Shown here piece after piece: positions 35,780 through 45,324 of a DNA stretch of 64,000 nt. Origin of the DNA: Marinimicrobium agarilyticum DSM 16975 (GTDB lineage: Bacteria > Pseudomonadota > Gammaproteobacteria > Pseudomonadales > Cellvibrionaceae); NCBI RefSeq assembly GCF_000423345.1, contig NZ_AUHU01000005.1:186001-250000 (forward strand). Reading direction: 5' to 3'. The translations under genes and the position numbers were made by a program. The number at the start of each line of letters is the position of its first letter. Position 1 is the stretch's first letter. Under the pieces are notes generated by a model. That model worked only from the letters and a program-made list of their open reading frames with translations. It was not told the DNA's origin and ran no database searches.

Positions 35780-38161
35780 ATGAAAGTAAGTGAATCCTGG
35801 TTGCGCGAGTGGGTAAACCCGGCCATCGCCACCGATGAACTGGCCGCACAGATCACCATGGCGGGCCTGGAAGTGGACGCCATCGAGCCGGTGGCGGGCG
35901 CCTTTAGCGGCGTGGTCGTCGGTGAGATCGTCTCGGTCGAACAACACCCGGACGCGGACAAGCTGCGCGTGTGCCAAGTGGCGGGCGAGGGCGATGAACT
36001 CAAGCAGGTCGTCTGCGGCGCACCCAATACCCGGGTCGGTATCAAGGTGCCGTTTGCCACGGTAGGCGCGAAGCTTCCCGGCGACTTCAAGATCAAAAAA
36101 GCCAAGCTTCGCGGTGTGGAATCTTTCGGCATGCTCTGTGCCCAGACCGAACTGGAAGCCGGCGATGACGACGACGGCCTCTGGGAGCTGCCCGCCGATG
36201 CCCCCACGGGCACCGACCTGCGCGAGTACCTGAGCCTCAATGACCAGATCATTGACGTAGACCTGACCCCCAACCGCAGTGACTGCCTGAGCATCAAGGG
36301 CATCGCCCGGGAAGTGGGCGTGCTCAACCGCGTGGCGGTCACCGAACCGGACATTGTGCCGGTCAAGCCGCTGATCGACGACACCTTTCCAGTAACCCTG
36401 AGTGCGCCCGAGGGTTGCAGCCGTTACGTGGGCCGGGTGGTTCGCGGTATCGACATCAGCCAGCCCAGCCCTCTCTGGTTGCAGGAAAAGCTGCGCCGTG
36501 CGGGCCTGCGCAGCATTGACGCCGTGGTGGATGTCACCAACTACGTGCTGCTTGAACTGGGCCAGCCCATGCACGCCTTTGACCTGAACCGCTTGAGCGG
36601 GGGCATCGACGTGCGCCTGGCCAACGCCGGGGAAAAGCTCGTCCTGCTGGACGACCAGGAAGTCACCCTCACCGAGGGCACCCTGGTCATCGCCGATCAG
36701 GACAAGCCGCTGGCCATGGCAGGCGTCATGGGCGGAAAAGACAGCGCCGTCGGCCCCGAGACCCGGGACATCTTCCTGGAAAGCGCATTCTTCAACCCGA
36801 TCACCATCGCCGGCAAGGCTCGCAGTTATGGCCTGCACACCGATTCCTCGCACCGCTTCGAGCGGGGCGTGGACTACCAGCTACAGGAACTGGCCATGGA
36901 GCGCGCCACCGAGCTGTTGCTGACCATTGTCGGCGGCGAGCCCGGCCCCTTGGTCAAAGCCTGGGATGAGAAGCACCTGCCGGATGCCCGTACCGTCACC
37001 CTGCGCCGCGAGCGCGTGGCGAGCGGCCTGGGTCTGGAGCTGCCAGCGGAAGAAGTGGAAGCCATTCTGACGGGTCTCGGCCTGGAGCTGACCGACCAGA
37101 GCGACGCCAGCTGGACCTTCGCCATCCCCAGCTACCGCTTTGACCTGGAAATCGAAGCGGATCTGTTGGAAGAACTGGCCCGCATTTACGGCTACAACAA
37201 CCTGCCGACCCGCAGTCTGTCCGCCGCGCTGCCCATACCGGCCCGCTCGGAAGGGCGCCTGTCGATCGAACGCATCCGCCGGGAACTGGTCGCGCGGGAC
37301 TATCAGGAAGCCATCACCTACAGCTTCATCGAGCCCAAACTCAGCAAGCTGTTCGCCCCGGACGTGGAGCCGGTGCCGCTGCGCAACCCCATCAGTGCGG
37401 ATATGAGCGTCATGCGGCCCACCTTGCTACCCGGCCTGGTCAGCACGCTGCAACACAACCTCAACCGCCAGCAGGAGCGTGTGCGCCTGTTTGAGAGTGG
37501 TCAGCGCTTCGTGCCGGGCAAAGACGGCAAGCTGAGCCAGCAGCCCATGCTCGCCGGCCTGATCTACGGCCCGCGCCAGCCCGAGTCCTGGGCCAACGGC
37601 AAGGACAAAGTCGACTTCTACGACCTCAAAGGCGACCTGGAGGCCGTACTGGCCCTGACCGGCGCCGCCGACGAGTTCCGGGTCCAGCCCGGTGCCCATC
37701 CGGCCCTGCACCCCGGCCAGTGCGCCGCTTTCTATCGGGGTGAGGAAGAAGTGGGTGTGCTGGGGACCCTCCACCCGCAGCTTCAGCGGGAACTGGACAT
37801 CCCCGGCGATGTCTTTGTATTCGAGGTGGCGCTCTCGGCGCTCAAGTCGGCCCGCAAGCCGGTGTTCGAGCCGCTGTCCCGTTTCCCCTCGGTACGGCGC
37901 GATCTGGCCCTGCTGGTGGACCGGGGCGTGGCCGCTCAAAGCCTGCTCGATTGCGTCAAAAACAACGCCGGAGAGCAGCTTCGGGACTTAAAGGTCTTTG
38001 ACCTCTACATGGGCAAAGGTATTGATCCGCAACGAAAAAGTGTGGCGCTGGGCTTGACCTTTCAAGATCCTTCCCGCACTCTTAACGAAGAAGAGATCAA
38101 CGCCTCCATCGAGCGGGTTGTCAAGCGCCTTGAGGAGGAGTTTAGTGCCACCCTCAGATAG
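35780..38161 (+). CDS. pheT: phenylalanyl-tRNA synthetase beta subunit
   Basis: A 793-aa beta subunit (typical length). An N-terminal tRNA-binding OB domain ([22 protein letters not shown]) is followed by the B3/B4 editing domain ([22 protein letters not shown]), B5 ([21 protein letters not shown]), the class II-like core and the C-terminal FDX-ACB anticodon domain ([21 protein letters not shown]). It starts 10 nt after pheS and is followed by ihfA 11 nt later. Confidence 0.97.
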   Translation: MKVSESWLREWVNPAIATDELAAQITMAGLEVDAIEPVAGAFSGVVVGEIVSVEQHPDADKLRVCQVAGEGDELKQVVCGAPNTRVGIKVPFATVGAKLPGDFKIKKAKLRGVESFGMLCAQTELEAGDDDDGLWELPADAPTGTDLREYLSLNDQIIDVDLTPNRSDCLSIKGIAREVGVLNRVAVTEPDIVPVKPLIDDTFPVTLSAPEGCSRYVGRVVRGIDISQPSPLWLQEKLRRAGLRSIDAVVDVTNYVLLELGQPMHAFDLNRLSGGIDVRLANAGEKLVLLDDQEVTLTEGTLVIADQDKPLAMAGVMGGKDSAVGPETRDIFLESAFFNPITIAGKARSYGLHTDSSHRFERGVDYQLQELAMERATELLLTIVGGEPGPLVKAWDEKHLPDARTVTLRRERVASGLGLELPAEEVEAILTGLGLELTDQSDASWTFAIPSYRFDLEIEADLLEELARIYGYNNLPTRSLSAALPIPARSEGRLSIERIRRELVARDYQEAITYSFIEPKLSKLFAPDVEPVPLRNPISADMSVMRPTLLPGLVSTLQHNLNRQQERVRLFESGQRFVPGKDGKLSQQPMLAGLIYGPRQPESWANGKDKVDFYDLKGDLEAVLALTGAADEFRVQPGAHPALHPGQCAAFYRGEEEVGVLGTLHPQLQRELDIPGDVFVFEVALSALKSARKPVFEPLSRFPSVRRDLALLVDRGVAAQSLLDCVKNNAGEQLRDLKVFDLYMGKGIDPQRKSVALGLTFQDPSRTLNEEEINASIERVVKRLEEEFSATLR

Positions 38162-38172
38162 GGATAAGAACT

Positions 38173-38481
38173 ATGTCGGGCGGGGCTCTTACAAAAGCCG
38201 ATCTAGCCGAAAAATTGCACACCGAGCTTGGCCTCAATAAACGTGAGGCCAAAGAGCTCGTAGAGCTGTTTTTTGAGGAAATCCGACGCTCGCTGGAAAG
38301 CAACGAGCAGGTGAAGCTGTCCGGTTTCGGCAACTTTGACCTGCGAGATAAAAGCCAGCGGCCGGGGCGTAATCCCAAGACCGGGGAAGAAATTCCTATC
38401 AGTGCCCGACGGGTGGTCACTTTCAGACCAGGACAAAAATTAAAGGCAAAAGTGGAAGCCTATGCTGGAACCAAGCCATAA
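38173..38481 (+). CDS. ihfA: integration host factor alpha subunit
   Basis: A 102-aa DNA-bending protein of the HU/IHF family. [32 protein letters not shown] forms the dimerisation helices. [30 protein letters not shown] is the beta-ribbon arm with the intercalating proline (GRNPKTG). It has the usual position after pheT. Phage integrases often use IHF, and a tRNA-borne prophage lies just downstream. Confidence 0.97.
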   Translation: MSGGALTKADLAEKLHTELGLNKREAKELVELFFEEIRRSLESNEQVKLSGFGNFDLRDKSQRPGRNPKTGEEIPISARRVVTFRPGQKLKAKVEAYAGTKP

Positions 38482-38821
38482 CGACGAACTGCCGGTCATC
38501 CCCGGCAAGCGCTATTTCACCATCGGAGAGGTGAGCGAGCTGTGCGCCGTAAAGCCGCACGTGCTGCGCTATTGGGAGCAAGAATTCCCCCAGCTCAAAC
38601 CGGTCAAGCGCCGGGGCAATCGTCGTTACTATCAGCGCCAGGACGTGCTCACCATCCGCCAGATCCGGGCCCTGCTGTACGACCAGGGCTTCACCATCGG
38701 CGGCGCCCGCCAGCAGATGGAAGGGGAGACAGCCCAGCAGGACGCCAGCCAATTCAGCCAACTCGTCGGCCAGATGATCGCCGAGCTGGAAGAAGTCCTG
38801 GAAGTGCTCAAAACCCGTTAA
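38462..38821 (+). CDS. MerR-family transcriptional regulator
   Basis: A 119-aa MerR-type protein that overlaps the last 20 nt of ihfA. The winged HTH reads [49 protein letters not shown]; a short coiled-coil ([17 protein letters not shown]) forms the C-terminus. There is no cysteine cluster, so it is not a metal sensor of the classical type. This gene is conserved after ihfA in many gammaproteobacteria, but its targets are not known to me. Confidence 0.92.
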   Translation: MLEPSHNDELPVIPGKRYFTIGEVSELCAVKPHVLRYWEQEFPQLKPVKRRGNRRYYQRQDVLTIRQIRALLYDQGFTIGGARQQMEGETAQQDASQFSQLVGQMIAELEEVLEVLKTR

Positions 38822-38910
38822 ATCAGACACTTGCAAAAACCAGATTTTGAGGTATCATGCCCATCCCTGTGACGGACAGCCCACATGGCACCGCTCACAG
38901 TGACCAAAAT

Positions 38911-38987
38911 CGGAGCGTAGCGCAGTTTGGTAGCGCACTACACTGGGGGTGTAGGGGTCGCAGGTTCAAATCCTGCCGTTCCGACCA
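38911..38987 (+). tRNA. tRNA-Pro (anticodon GGG)
   Basis: A 77-nt cloverleaf: acceptor CGGAGCG pairs with CGTTCCG, the anticodon stem CTACA/TGTAG flanks the loop CTGGGGG with GGG as the anticodon, the T-arm contains GGTTCAAATCC, and the 3' end has encoded CCA (38985-38987). Its 3' end (from 38963) is duplicated at 49862, marking it as the prophage attachment site. Confidence 0.97.
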
Positions 38988-38995
38988 AATACCTC
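38963..38995. other. attachment site attL (33-bp att core in tRNA-Pro)
   Basis: These 33 nt, covering the T-arm and 3' end of tRNA-Pro plus 8 nt beyond CCA, are repeated exactly at 49862-49894. The integrase gene starts its 3' end 83 nt away. The two copies bound a 10.9-kb element carrying a filamentous prophage. Confidence 0.93.
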
Positions 38996-39000
38996 TGTCT

Positions 39001-39038
39001 AAGCCCTTGAATTTCCTAGTGATTTTCAGGGGCTTTTT
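39001..39038 (+). terminator. terminator after tRNA-Pro, supplied by the prophage
   Basis: AAGCCCTTGAA (39001-39011) pairs with TTCAGGGGCTT (39025-39035, one G-U) and is followed by five Ts. A comparable but stronger terminator stands beyond attR (49896-49932), so the prophage replaces the original tRNA terminator with its own. Confidence 0.75.
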
Positions 39039-39077
39039 CGTTTCAGCCCCTTAATTTGCCCCTTTTTTGCCCCTCCG

Positions 39078-40073
39078 TTATTTCTTGAGTTTTGGACGGT
39101 ATTGAACCGCCTCTTGCAGGTGCTCCGGTGCTAGGTGCGAATACCGCATTGTGAGTGTCACGCTGCTGTGGCCGAGTATCCGTTGTAAGCTCAAAATGTC
39201 CCCACCGTTCATCATGAAATGGCTCGCGTAGGTATGCCTGAGCACATGAGCGGCTTGCCCTTTGGGCAGTTTGAAGGAGCATTTTTTCAGGATGGCATAG
39301 AAGGCTTTGTCGGCTCTGGCAAACAATCGCCCTTGGCCGGTGGGAGTGTAGTCCCTGATATCCTGCTCAAGCTCTTCACTGATGGGGACAGTGCGGTTTT
39401 TGCCGGATTTCGTATCGGTGAAGGTGATCCGACGTGTCCCGATCTGGGTGAGGCGCAGGGATTGGGCTTCATTCCAGCGACAACCGGTCTCAAGGCAAAT
39501 ACGCACCAGCATGTAGACGCTTCGACTTCCGGCGGCTTTGCAACGCTCCAGCAGCTCTTGGCACTGATCCAGGGTTAGGAACGACAGCTCACGCTCTTTG
39601 AGCTTGATTGGTTGAACCTTGGCCAACGGGGGAGGGTAGGCGACCTGATCGGTTTTATACAGATATGAATACATGGCGTTGAGATAGCCAAGTTCATTAT
39701 TCAGCGTTTTGGCTGAAATGCCGTTTTGAAAGCGCTGGTGACGGTATCGCAAATAGGTATTGGCGGTCAGTCGTTTCGCTACCGGGTTCTTCATCGTTTG
39801 GCACATACGAAGCAGGGTATTACGTCGGTCTTTCGGGTCAGCCAAGTGGGCGCCATGTTGCATAAACCAAACATCAATCAGTTCAGATAGCCGTCGTTTG
39901 TCGTCTTTGGTGGGGTTCCAGTCAGCTACTGACCCCTCAGCATGTTTGGCCCTAACGTGGGCTTCAAAGCGGGTGGCTTCTGCTCTTGTTTTAAAGCACT
40001 TCCTAAACCGGGTGATCGCATCAAGACGAACGTCAGCCATCCAGGTTCCGTTTTTTTGTTTTCGTATTGCCAT
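39078..40073 (-). CDS. tyrosine recombinase / phage integrase
   Basis: A 331-aa site-specific recombinase that would integrate and excise the element at tRNA-Pro. An N-terminal arm-binding and SAM-like domain is followed by the catalytic domain with ETGCRWNEAQSL (Arg I), HVLRHTYASHF (H-x-x-R), LGHSSVTLTMRYSH (His/Gly and the nucleophile Tyr). The ATG at 40073 overlaps the rep stop (TAATG), so it is translated with rep. Its 3' end faces attL, the usual geometry. Confidence 0.93.
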   Translation of the reverse strand: MAIRKQKNGTWMADVRLDAITRFRKCFKTRAEATRFEAHVRAKHAEGSVADWNPTKDDKRRLSELIDVWFMQHGAHLADPKDRRNTLLRMCQTMKNPVAKRLTANTYLRYRHQRFQNGISAKTLNNELGYLNAMYSYLYKTDQVAYPPPLAKVQPIKLKERELSFLTLDQCQELLERCKAAGSRSVYMLVRICLETGCRWNEAQSLRLTQIGTRRITFTDTKSGKNRTVPISEELEQDIRDYTPTGQGRLFARADKAFYAILKKCSFKLPKGQAAHVLRHTYASHFMMNGGDILSLQRILGHSSVTLTMRYSHLAPEHLQEAVQYRPKLKK

Positions 40074-41341
40074 TAGATTGCTTTCCCCCATCTTAGATAA
40101 CGCTCTTTGAGCAGTTTCTCAATGTGGTGGTAGAACTCGCCCTGAGACATGCCTTTGTCCTGGTAGAAGTTCTTTATCGTTGGCCAGAATGGGAGCGTCT
40201 GGAGCGCATTTAATAGCTGTGCGATCGTCAGTCGTTCCCGTGCTGCTAAGCTGATCGCGTTACCTAACAGCAGCTCGATGTTTTTTCCCGAAAACCCCGT
40301 ACTGGTTTTGTAATAGCGCTTGTAGTCGGTTTTTTCGAGCAGGGATTTCACCTGTGTCTGAACTTTCACGTCCTGGGCTAGCAGGGTCCAGAACGGGTGG
40401 AAGAAGCCGGGGCGGTGGAGAAACTTGAAGGAGTCCAGGCCGTACTTCCAAAGGCCGTCCAGATGGGGTGCTAGGCCCGCGTAGGACTTAAACACGACCG
40501 GTTGGCCTGCCATGGTGGTCCCTTCTGAGAACTGCTGGACGACGGAGTGGTGATAGCGCAGCTCAATGCGCCAGACCGGTTTTTCTGGATCGTAGTTATA
40601 CGGGGCGTCTTCAAAGGGGTTGTCTTGACGCTTCCAGACGCTTTCCCAGTAGTCGAGCTTATCAACGGCTTTGGCCTGGATGGATTTGTTGTAGATGGCG
40701 AGCTGGACACCGGAGGCGGTGCCGAACAGGTAGGACTGGCCCCGGTTGTAGGTGGCCGAGTGGCTGGCAAATTCAATACTGTCCATGGAATCGAACTGGC
40801 GGACGTGATTCGACCGGCAGTGCATACGGGCCACGATATCGGAAGGGGGTTCCCAGCCTTGCACGTCAACGGCAATGTGGACCGCAGATTGATTGAAGTC
40901 GAAATCGTCTAAGACTTCGTTGGCCAGATCGTTCATGATCCCTTGCAGTTCATAGGGGGTGTGTTCGTCGATCAGGTGGGGCGACGCTTCAATCTTGAGG
41001 TGTGGTCCGTTGTTGTCGATTTTGACGTTAAAGTTCTTGATCAGCAGGATTAGGCCCAGATCGGCATTTTGGAGCTTGTACTGATAGCCGGAGTCCCGAC
41101 CGATTCTCCCCGCTACCCACTCATAGCCCCCTAGCATCATGAAGCCGCTATAGTCTTCCAGTCGTTCCATGAGGTCGGTTTTCAGATAACCCCGGTAGAG
41201 CTGGCGGACGGTGTCCACACCAGAGTGCAGGATATTGACTTCTGAGAGGTCGCAAAACTGGTTTTTGTCGAAAAAGAGACGGCCTTTGGCATCGGGTGCC
41301 AATTCGAGATTATGACGGGGTAAATGCTGGGGTTTGGCCAT
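40073..41341 (-). CDS. inovirus replication initiation protein (Rep)
   Basis: A 422-aa protein of the phage/plasmid replication initiation type (gene II/RstA-like), expected to nick the double-stranded form and start rolling-circle replication. HIAVDVQGWEPPSDIV, RQFDSMDSIEFASHSATYNRGQSYLFG, GVQLAIYNKSIQAKA and VWRIELRYHHSVVQQFSEG are typical of Rep_trans-like proteins of filamentous phages. It lies downstream of zot and directly upstream of the integrase. Confidence 0.85.
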   Translation of the reverse strand: MAKPQHLPRHNLELAPDAKGRLFFDKNQFCDLSEVNILHSGVDTVRQLYRGYLKTDLMERLEDYSGFMMLGGYEWVAGRIGRDSGYQYKLQNADLGLILLIKNFNVKIDNNGPHLKIEASPHLIDEHTPYELQGIMNDLANEVLDDFDFNQSAVHIAVDVQGWEPPSDIVARMHCRSNHVRQFDSMDSIEFASHSATYNRGQSYLFGTASGVQLAIYNKSIQAKAVDKLDYWESVWKRQDNPFEDAPYNYDPEKPVWRIELRYHHSVVQQFSEGTTMAGQPVVFKSYAGLAPHLDGLWKYGLDSFKFLHRPGFFHPFWTLLAQDVKVQTQVKSLLEKTDYKRYYKTSTGFSGKNIELLLGNAISLAARERLTIAQLLNALQTLPFWPTIKNFYQDKGMSQGEFYHHIEKLLKERYLRWGKAI

Positions 41342-41409
41342 TTTTCGTTTTCTCCTAATGTGGTGTTATGTGGTGTAACGAGATGCTTATTATTGGTTTA
41401 TAAGACGTG

Positions 41410-42636
41410 CTACAGGGACGTCTCCGCGCCGAACCCGGCGCCGCCGTCGATCCTCGATACTTCGTCCTCCGGCGGCGCCGGTTTCGGACGCGGTTGTTCA
41501 TGGACGACCTGTTGTGTTTGTCCGTAATGGATGCGAACAAAGGCATGTTGACGGGGGTCGAGTTCATAGCCCATGGCTTTTAGGTCTTCATCGGTGAGGG
41601 TGATGTATTGGGTCTCTGTCTCGTAGGCGTGGAACAGGAGGCGGTCATTGATGGAGCCCACCCAGTACAGCCGGTAGCCGCTTAAAGGAGCGTGAGCCGG
41701 ATAAGACCTTTGACCGCGAGGCTTACCAGCACCATGCACAGAATCATTGCTGTGAGGCGTATCAGGCCCCGCCCGATCCATTTCAAGGTTTTGCGTAAGG
41801 CTTTCCCGAGGGTCTTCTGTGAACTTCGCCAGTACCGTCGATACTTGCGTCGCCATCCAGACAAGCGCCCCGATGACCAGGACGATTGCCAGTTGTAGCT
41901 TGCGATCTCGCAGTACAGAGATATTTTCGTTAGAGGATTTTGCTTTTCCGGTTTTCGTGGATTGGTAGCACTCGAAGACCTGGGGGTTGACCTTGTAAGT
42001 CTTCGGGGTGCCGAAGTAGTGACTAACGGATTTGCCGTTGGCTTCTGCGTCATGTTTGAACTCCCGCCATCTCGGTTTTTTGTTCCAGGGTAAAAGGCCG
42101 GTCATGTCCCGGTGTCTGAATGCCCACTCAACAACGCCCCGGATTTCCTTATGCACCTTGGCGATGTTGGGAGTGCAAATGTAAATGTCCCAGTTGCAAT
42201 GCCGGTGTTGATCAAACGCGTTTTCGACGGTGGCCGGGCGGTTCATGGGCTCGCCGGTTTCGGCGTCGGTTAAGACGGTCCCGTCCGAGTAGGTCAAGGG
42301 GATATCGTCGGCTTGATCGAACTGGGAGAAGCTTCTGAGGCGCGTTGGGTAGGCGCGCTGGCCTTCGTCGATGACGATGAGCGCCCCGGCAGGCGCCCAG
42401 TGGAAGAACTTGGCGATGTGGTCGAAGCCTTCTTCACTGTCGGCGTGCACTTGGTGGATTTTGGCCGTGTCCGGGATATCGACTTTCATCACCTCGGCGA
42501 TCCGGTCGATATCGTTGAAGCCGCGTATGTTGGTGACCAATTCCCGGCCTTCGATCAGCGCGGGAATCATCACGCGCTGAACGATGGAGAAGGACTTAAA
42601 CGAGCCGGGGGGACCGTGGTGGATGACGGCGGTCAT
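41410..42636 (-). CDS. zot: zonular occludens toxin-like assembly ATPase (pI/Zot)
   Basis: A 408-aa Zot/gene I protein, the inner-membrane motor for filamentous phage extrusion. The Walker A is HHGPPGSFKS near the N-terminus, Walker B ALIVIDEGQRAYP, and a single membrane helix lies at about residues 250-267 (LQLAIVLVIGALVWMA), with a periplasmic tail beyond it. It overlaps the upstream pVI-like gene by 4 nt. This gene is the best hallmark that the element is an inovirus. Confidence 0.93.
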   Translation of the reverse strand: MTAVIHHGPPGSFKSFSIVQRVMIPALIEGRELVTNIRGFNDIDRIAEVMKVDIPDTAKIHQVHADSEEGFDHIAKFFHWAPAGALIVIDEGQRAYPTRLRSFSQFDQADDIPLTYSDGTVLTDAETGEPMNRPATVENAFDQHRHCNWDIYICTPNIAKVHKEIRGVVEWAFRHRDMTGLLPWNKKPRWREFKHDAEANGKSVSHYFGTPKTYKVNPQVFECYQSTKTGKAKSSNENISVLRDRKLQLAIVLVIGALVWMATQVSTVLAKFTEDPRESLTQNLEMDRAGPDTPHSNDSVHGAGKPRGQRSYPAHAPLSGYRLYWVGSINDRLLFHAYETETQYITLTDEDLKAMGYELDPRQHAFVRIHYGQTQQVVHEQPRPKPAPPEDEVSRIDGGAGFGAETSL

Positions 42637-42953
42637 GGCATCAGGTCCATAACAAAGCGGGTCACAGCGGCGGACAGGATCGCGTTCAGGCCCTCCGGTA
42701 TTCTCAGGTAGGTAAAGACCGAGAGGATGGTGCCGTCAAGGGCATTCCAGGCGTTTTCCAGGTACTCAGAGATGCCGAGGGATTCCAGCAGGCCGCTGGC
42801 GATGGAGTACGCGAACTCAAGCATGGTCAGTTTGATTTCCAGGTAGGCGACCAATGACCAGAGGGTGGCGCGGTCGGCCCAGCTGTCGAACTGGTCCCCG
42901 GAGTTTTCAACGGCCTCAATGGCCATGTTCAGAACGTCGATGATGCTTTCCAC
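42633..42953 (-). CDS. inovirus minor coat protein, pVI-like (DUF2523 type)
   Basis: A 106-aa protein with hydrophobic segments around LWSLVAYLEIKLTMLEFAYSIA and the C-terminal FTYLRIPEGLNAILSAAVTRFVMDL. Size, end motif and position between the adsorption protein and Zot match DUF2523/pVI proteins, which cap the virion end. ATGA overlap with zot. Confidence 0.82.
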   Translation of the reverse strand: MESIIDVLNMAIEAVENSGDQFDSWADRATLWSLVAYLEIKLTMLEFAYSIASGLLESLGISEYLENAWNALDGTILSVFTYLRIPEGLNAILSAAVTRFVMDLMP

Positions 42954-42955
42954 GG

Positions 42956-44332
42956 TTAGGCCCTCATGATGATGTAAAAGGCGTACAGCAGGCAGCCGAA
43001 GTAAACGAGGTTGCGGATCATGTCGAAGAAGTCACCTCGGGCGGCAATGCCGATTTCGATTTCTTGGCCGTGAACGGTGTGCTTGTTGGAGGGAATACCG
43101 GCCTCACCGCCGCCCAGGTGCGCGCCGATGGTGTCTTGAAAGTCGCCCTTGATTTGGTTGAAACGCTGTTCGTACTCGTCCAGGGCTTCCTGTATTTTTT
43201 GGTCCATGTCGAGTTCGTGCTCGATGCCCTCGAACTCTTCCAGGCCGGTAGCGGGGCAGCGTTGGAGCCACTGTTGTTTGATCATGGCGCACTCAGCGGA
43301 GCTGTCGGGGCAGACCGGGGGCGAACCGCAGTCTTCACCGCCCGAGACTTCCCCGTCACACTCTTGGGTCTCGGGGTCGCATTCGTCGATCAGTTCATCG
43401 GAGTAGCAGCCAAAGACGCCGTTCACGGAGCCGTAGGCTTGGCCGTCGGGGCATTCGGCCCGACAGATCACTTCCCCGTTCACGGTGCCTTGCTGAACCC
43501 AGCCATCGGGGCATTCTTGGCCGTTGCCACTGGAGGAACTGGACGAGCTGGAGTTGTTGGCATCATCCCCGTCGCTGCTATCGCCATCCCCGTTGCCATC
43601 GTCGTTATCATCGCCCCCGGTGGAAGAGTTGCTGTCGCTGGAGGACTGGTCACTGCTGGACGAGTCGTCGTCACCGGTCCAGCCGTCGTTACAGGTGTTC
43701 ACGGTGGTGTCTGTGTCGGCGTTGTAGGCGGTGCCGGGGTCAAAGCCGCTGGCGCATTCATCCCCCGCCGCGCCGCACATATACTGGCCTTCGACACTCA
43801 CAGCGGTATCAAAAACCGGGGAGTCGGCGCACTCGGTGGGGTCCTCGACAATATCGGTGCACTCGAGGCTGTCTTTGCCGAAGCCGTTGGCCGGTTCCAT
43901 CATGCCGGGAGGACATTCACAGGTGGGGGGAGTCCCAATCTTAGGGGGAGGACAAGACGGCGGTTCGTAATAACAGGTGCCGCCTGCTATGTATCCATCG
44001 CCGGTGCCACCGGAATAGTTATAGGTATTACCAAGATGAGAGAAAGGCTGACCGTCTAACTCAGAAGGACAGGTCAAGTAATAGACACGACCGGAAGAGG
44101 ACCCTTCTACGGCCGGTTTATTCTGAGACTCAGCGAGGATATGACCGTCGGGGACAATTGGCGCATCGCCGTCACAGCAAATAACATGAGAAGAGGCGTC
44201 AGTCGTGTTGCTTTGAGCGTACACATCCGTCGCGAAATACATATAGAACAGGAAAACGGCCAGGGGAATGTAGATACACCGACAAATGAACTGATGTCGT
44301 TTCACGTCTGCTTTCGATCTGGGGAGTTGCAT
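42956..44332 (-). CDS. inovirus adsorption protein, pIII/TspB-like
   Basis: A 458-aa exported protein. I start it at the ATG at 44332, giving a signal peptide (ICRCIYIPLAVFLFYMYFATDVYA); a reading from 44416 would cross the central terminator. The mature protein is Cys-rich in the first half, with a low-complexity Ser/Asp/Asn/Gly linker in the middle (about residues 215-275), a second Cys-rich part and a C-terminal membrane helix (IRNLVYFGCLLYAFYIIMRA). This matches pIII-type receptor-binding proteins and the neisserial TspB. The Ser/Asp linker suggests flexible domains and probable host-range variation. Confidence 0.85.
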   Translation of the reverse strand: MQLPRSKADVKRHQFICRCIYIPLAVFLFYMYFATDVYAQSNTTDASSHVICCDGDAPIVPDGHILAESQNKPAVEGSSSGRVYYLTCPSELDGQPFSHLGNTYNYSGGTGDGYIAGGTCYYEPPSCPPPKIGTPPTCECPPGMMEPANGFGKDSLECTDIVEDPTECADSPVFDTAVSVEGQYMCGAAGDECASGFDPGTAYNADTDTTVNTCNDGWTGDDDSSSSDQSSSDSNSSTGGDDNDDGNGDGDSSDGDDANNSSSSSSSSGNGQECPDGWVQQGTVNGEVICRAECPDGQAYGSVNGVFGCYSDELIDECDPETQECDGEVSGGEDCGSPPVCPDSSAECAMIKQQWLQRCPATGLEEFEGIEHELDMDQKIQEALDEYEQRFNQIKGDFQDTIGAHLGGGEAGIPSNKHTVHGQEIEIGIAARGDFFDMIRNLVYFGCLLYAFYIIMRA

Positions 44333-44345
44333 AGGCGCCACCGAC

Positions 44346-44367
44346 AAAAACGCCCCCGCAGGGGCGT
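44346..44367 (-). terminator. central phage terminator between coat genes and pIII
   Basis: On the minus strand ACGCCCC-TGC-GGGGGCGT is followed by a T-run. It separates the highly expressed coat genes from the adsorption gene, as in Ff phages, where a terminator follows gene VIII. Confidence 0.85.
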
Positions 44368-44370
44368 GGT

Positions 44371-44448
44371 TCAACTGATGCGGCCGGTGTAGAAGCCGTA
44401 GATGAAAGACAGCCAAAACACCGCCGCAATGATCACGGTCACTAACAT
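44371..44448 (-). CDS. 25-aa hydrophobic phage peptide
   Basis: A short frame, MLVTVIIAAVFWLSFIYGFY plus TGRIS, 14 nt after the major coat gene and ending just before the terminator. It is almost entirely one membrane helix with a short polar tail, the size and character of Ff pIX/pVII (about 32-33 aa), though those lie before gene VIII. AAGG lies about 11 nt ahead of the ATG. The call is by position and composition only. Confidence 0.55.
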   Translation of the reverse strand: MLVTVIIAAVFWLSFIYGFYTGRIS

Positions 44449-44461
44449 GACCGAGTCAGCC

Positions 44462-44710
44462 TTAACGGCCGATCAGGCGGGTCACGATGGCCACGCCCAT
44501 GACAACAGCGGCAATGGCAATTACACCGCCGACGGCCAGCTGAACAAGGCTGGTGCCGCCGTCGATGGCATCAGTCACGGCCTGTTCATTGGCCCCGGCT
44601 TCCTGGGCGGAGGCCATGGCGGAGAACACCGTCATAGTGCCGACCGAGGCGATTTTTCCGGGGGTGGACTTGGCGAAGTGGGCGACTTTTTTCAATGCGT
44701 TGGATTTCAT
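44462..44710 (-). CDS. inovirus major coat protein (pVIII-like)
   Basis: An 82-aa precursor: positively charged N-terminus, signal segment (GKIASVGTMTVFSAMASA), acidic surface segment (QEAGANEQAVTDAIDGG), membrane helix (LVQLAVGGVIAIAAVVMGVAIV) and a basic tail (TRLIGR). This is the textbook layout of a major filamentous coat protein. GAGGAAAG before the ATG is a strong ribosome site. Confidence 0.9.
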   Translation of the reverse strand: MKSNALKKVAHFAKSTPGKIASVGTMTVFSAMASAQEAGANEQAVTDAIDGGTSLVQLAVGGVIAIAAVVMGVAIVTRLIGR

Positions 44711-44738
44711 AAGGTCTTTCCTCTTGGTTGGTTTGCGT

Positions 44739-44960
44739 TTACACGCGGTTCATGAGCTTTGCGGTTCTGCCGGCGGAATGTCCGATGATGAACACCACCG
44801 CGCAGGCGCTCAGCAAGACACCGAACATCTGGAGGTCGAAGGTCAGAAGGTGGGCGAACTCCAGAAGGTCGGATTCGTAGACCTGCCACTCACCCGCACA
44901 GGTGACGGTGGTGGTATCCACCATCGTGACTTCCCCGGTGCAGATCAGTGGCGCGGTCAT
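44739..44960 (-). CDS. small phage membrane protein (pVII/pIX-like)
   Basis: A 73-aa protein with a polar, cysteine-containing N-terminus (LICTGEVTMVDTTTVTCAGEW) and one membrane helix (MFGVLLSACAVVFIIGHSAG) ending in basic residues. It lies between the ssDNA-binding-like gene and the major coat gene, where minor coat proteins of the blunt end are usually encoded. Confidence 0.75.
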   Translation of the reverse strand: MTAPLICTGEVTMVDTTTVTCAGEWQVYESDLLEFAHLLTFDLQMFGVLLSACAVVFIIGHSAGRTAKLMNRV

Positions 44961-44965
44961 GGTTC

Positions 44966-45277
44966 TTAGCCCTTGCTGCTGGCGGTGGCGGCGGGCTTGG
45001 TGTCAGGCACTACACCGACCACGTGGGGCTGGGCTTTGCCCTGGGCGGCGCCTTTCATGCGCATAATCAGTTTCTTGCGCTTGATGTCGCCGTAGCGAAT
45101 GTCATTGAGCTGGTCAAAGACCGCTGGGTCTGAGGGGATTTTGCGGACGCTGAAGCCGTGTACGTCGTTTTCCTTGTCGGGGTCTGGAGTTTCACCGACG
45201 AACACGCTGCAGAACTGGGTGCCCTCAACGGTGACCCGGGTCACGCTCAGTACAGTGGTGTCGTATTCAAATTGCAT
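44966..45277 (-). CDS. probable ssDNA-binding protein (pV-like)
   Basis: A 103-aa soluble protein: FEYDTTVLSVTRVTVEGTQFCSVFVGETP suggests an OB-type beta fold, then KRKKLIMRMKGAAQGKAQPHVVGVV and a flexible tail. Size, basic patches and position ahead of the coat genes fit the gene V class that coats the single-stranded genome before assembly. I see no family-specific motif, so the call rests mainly on context. Confidence 0.65.
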   Translation of the reverse strand: MQFEYDTTVLSVTRVTVEGTQFCSVFVGETPDPDKENDVHGFSVRKIPSDPAVFDQLNDIRYGDIKRKKLIMRMKGAAQGKAQPHVVGVVPDTKPAATASSKG

Positions 45278-45324
45278 GGTGGTTTCCTCTTGGGTGGTGC
45301 TGTTCAGGGGTGCCGAACAGCGGG

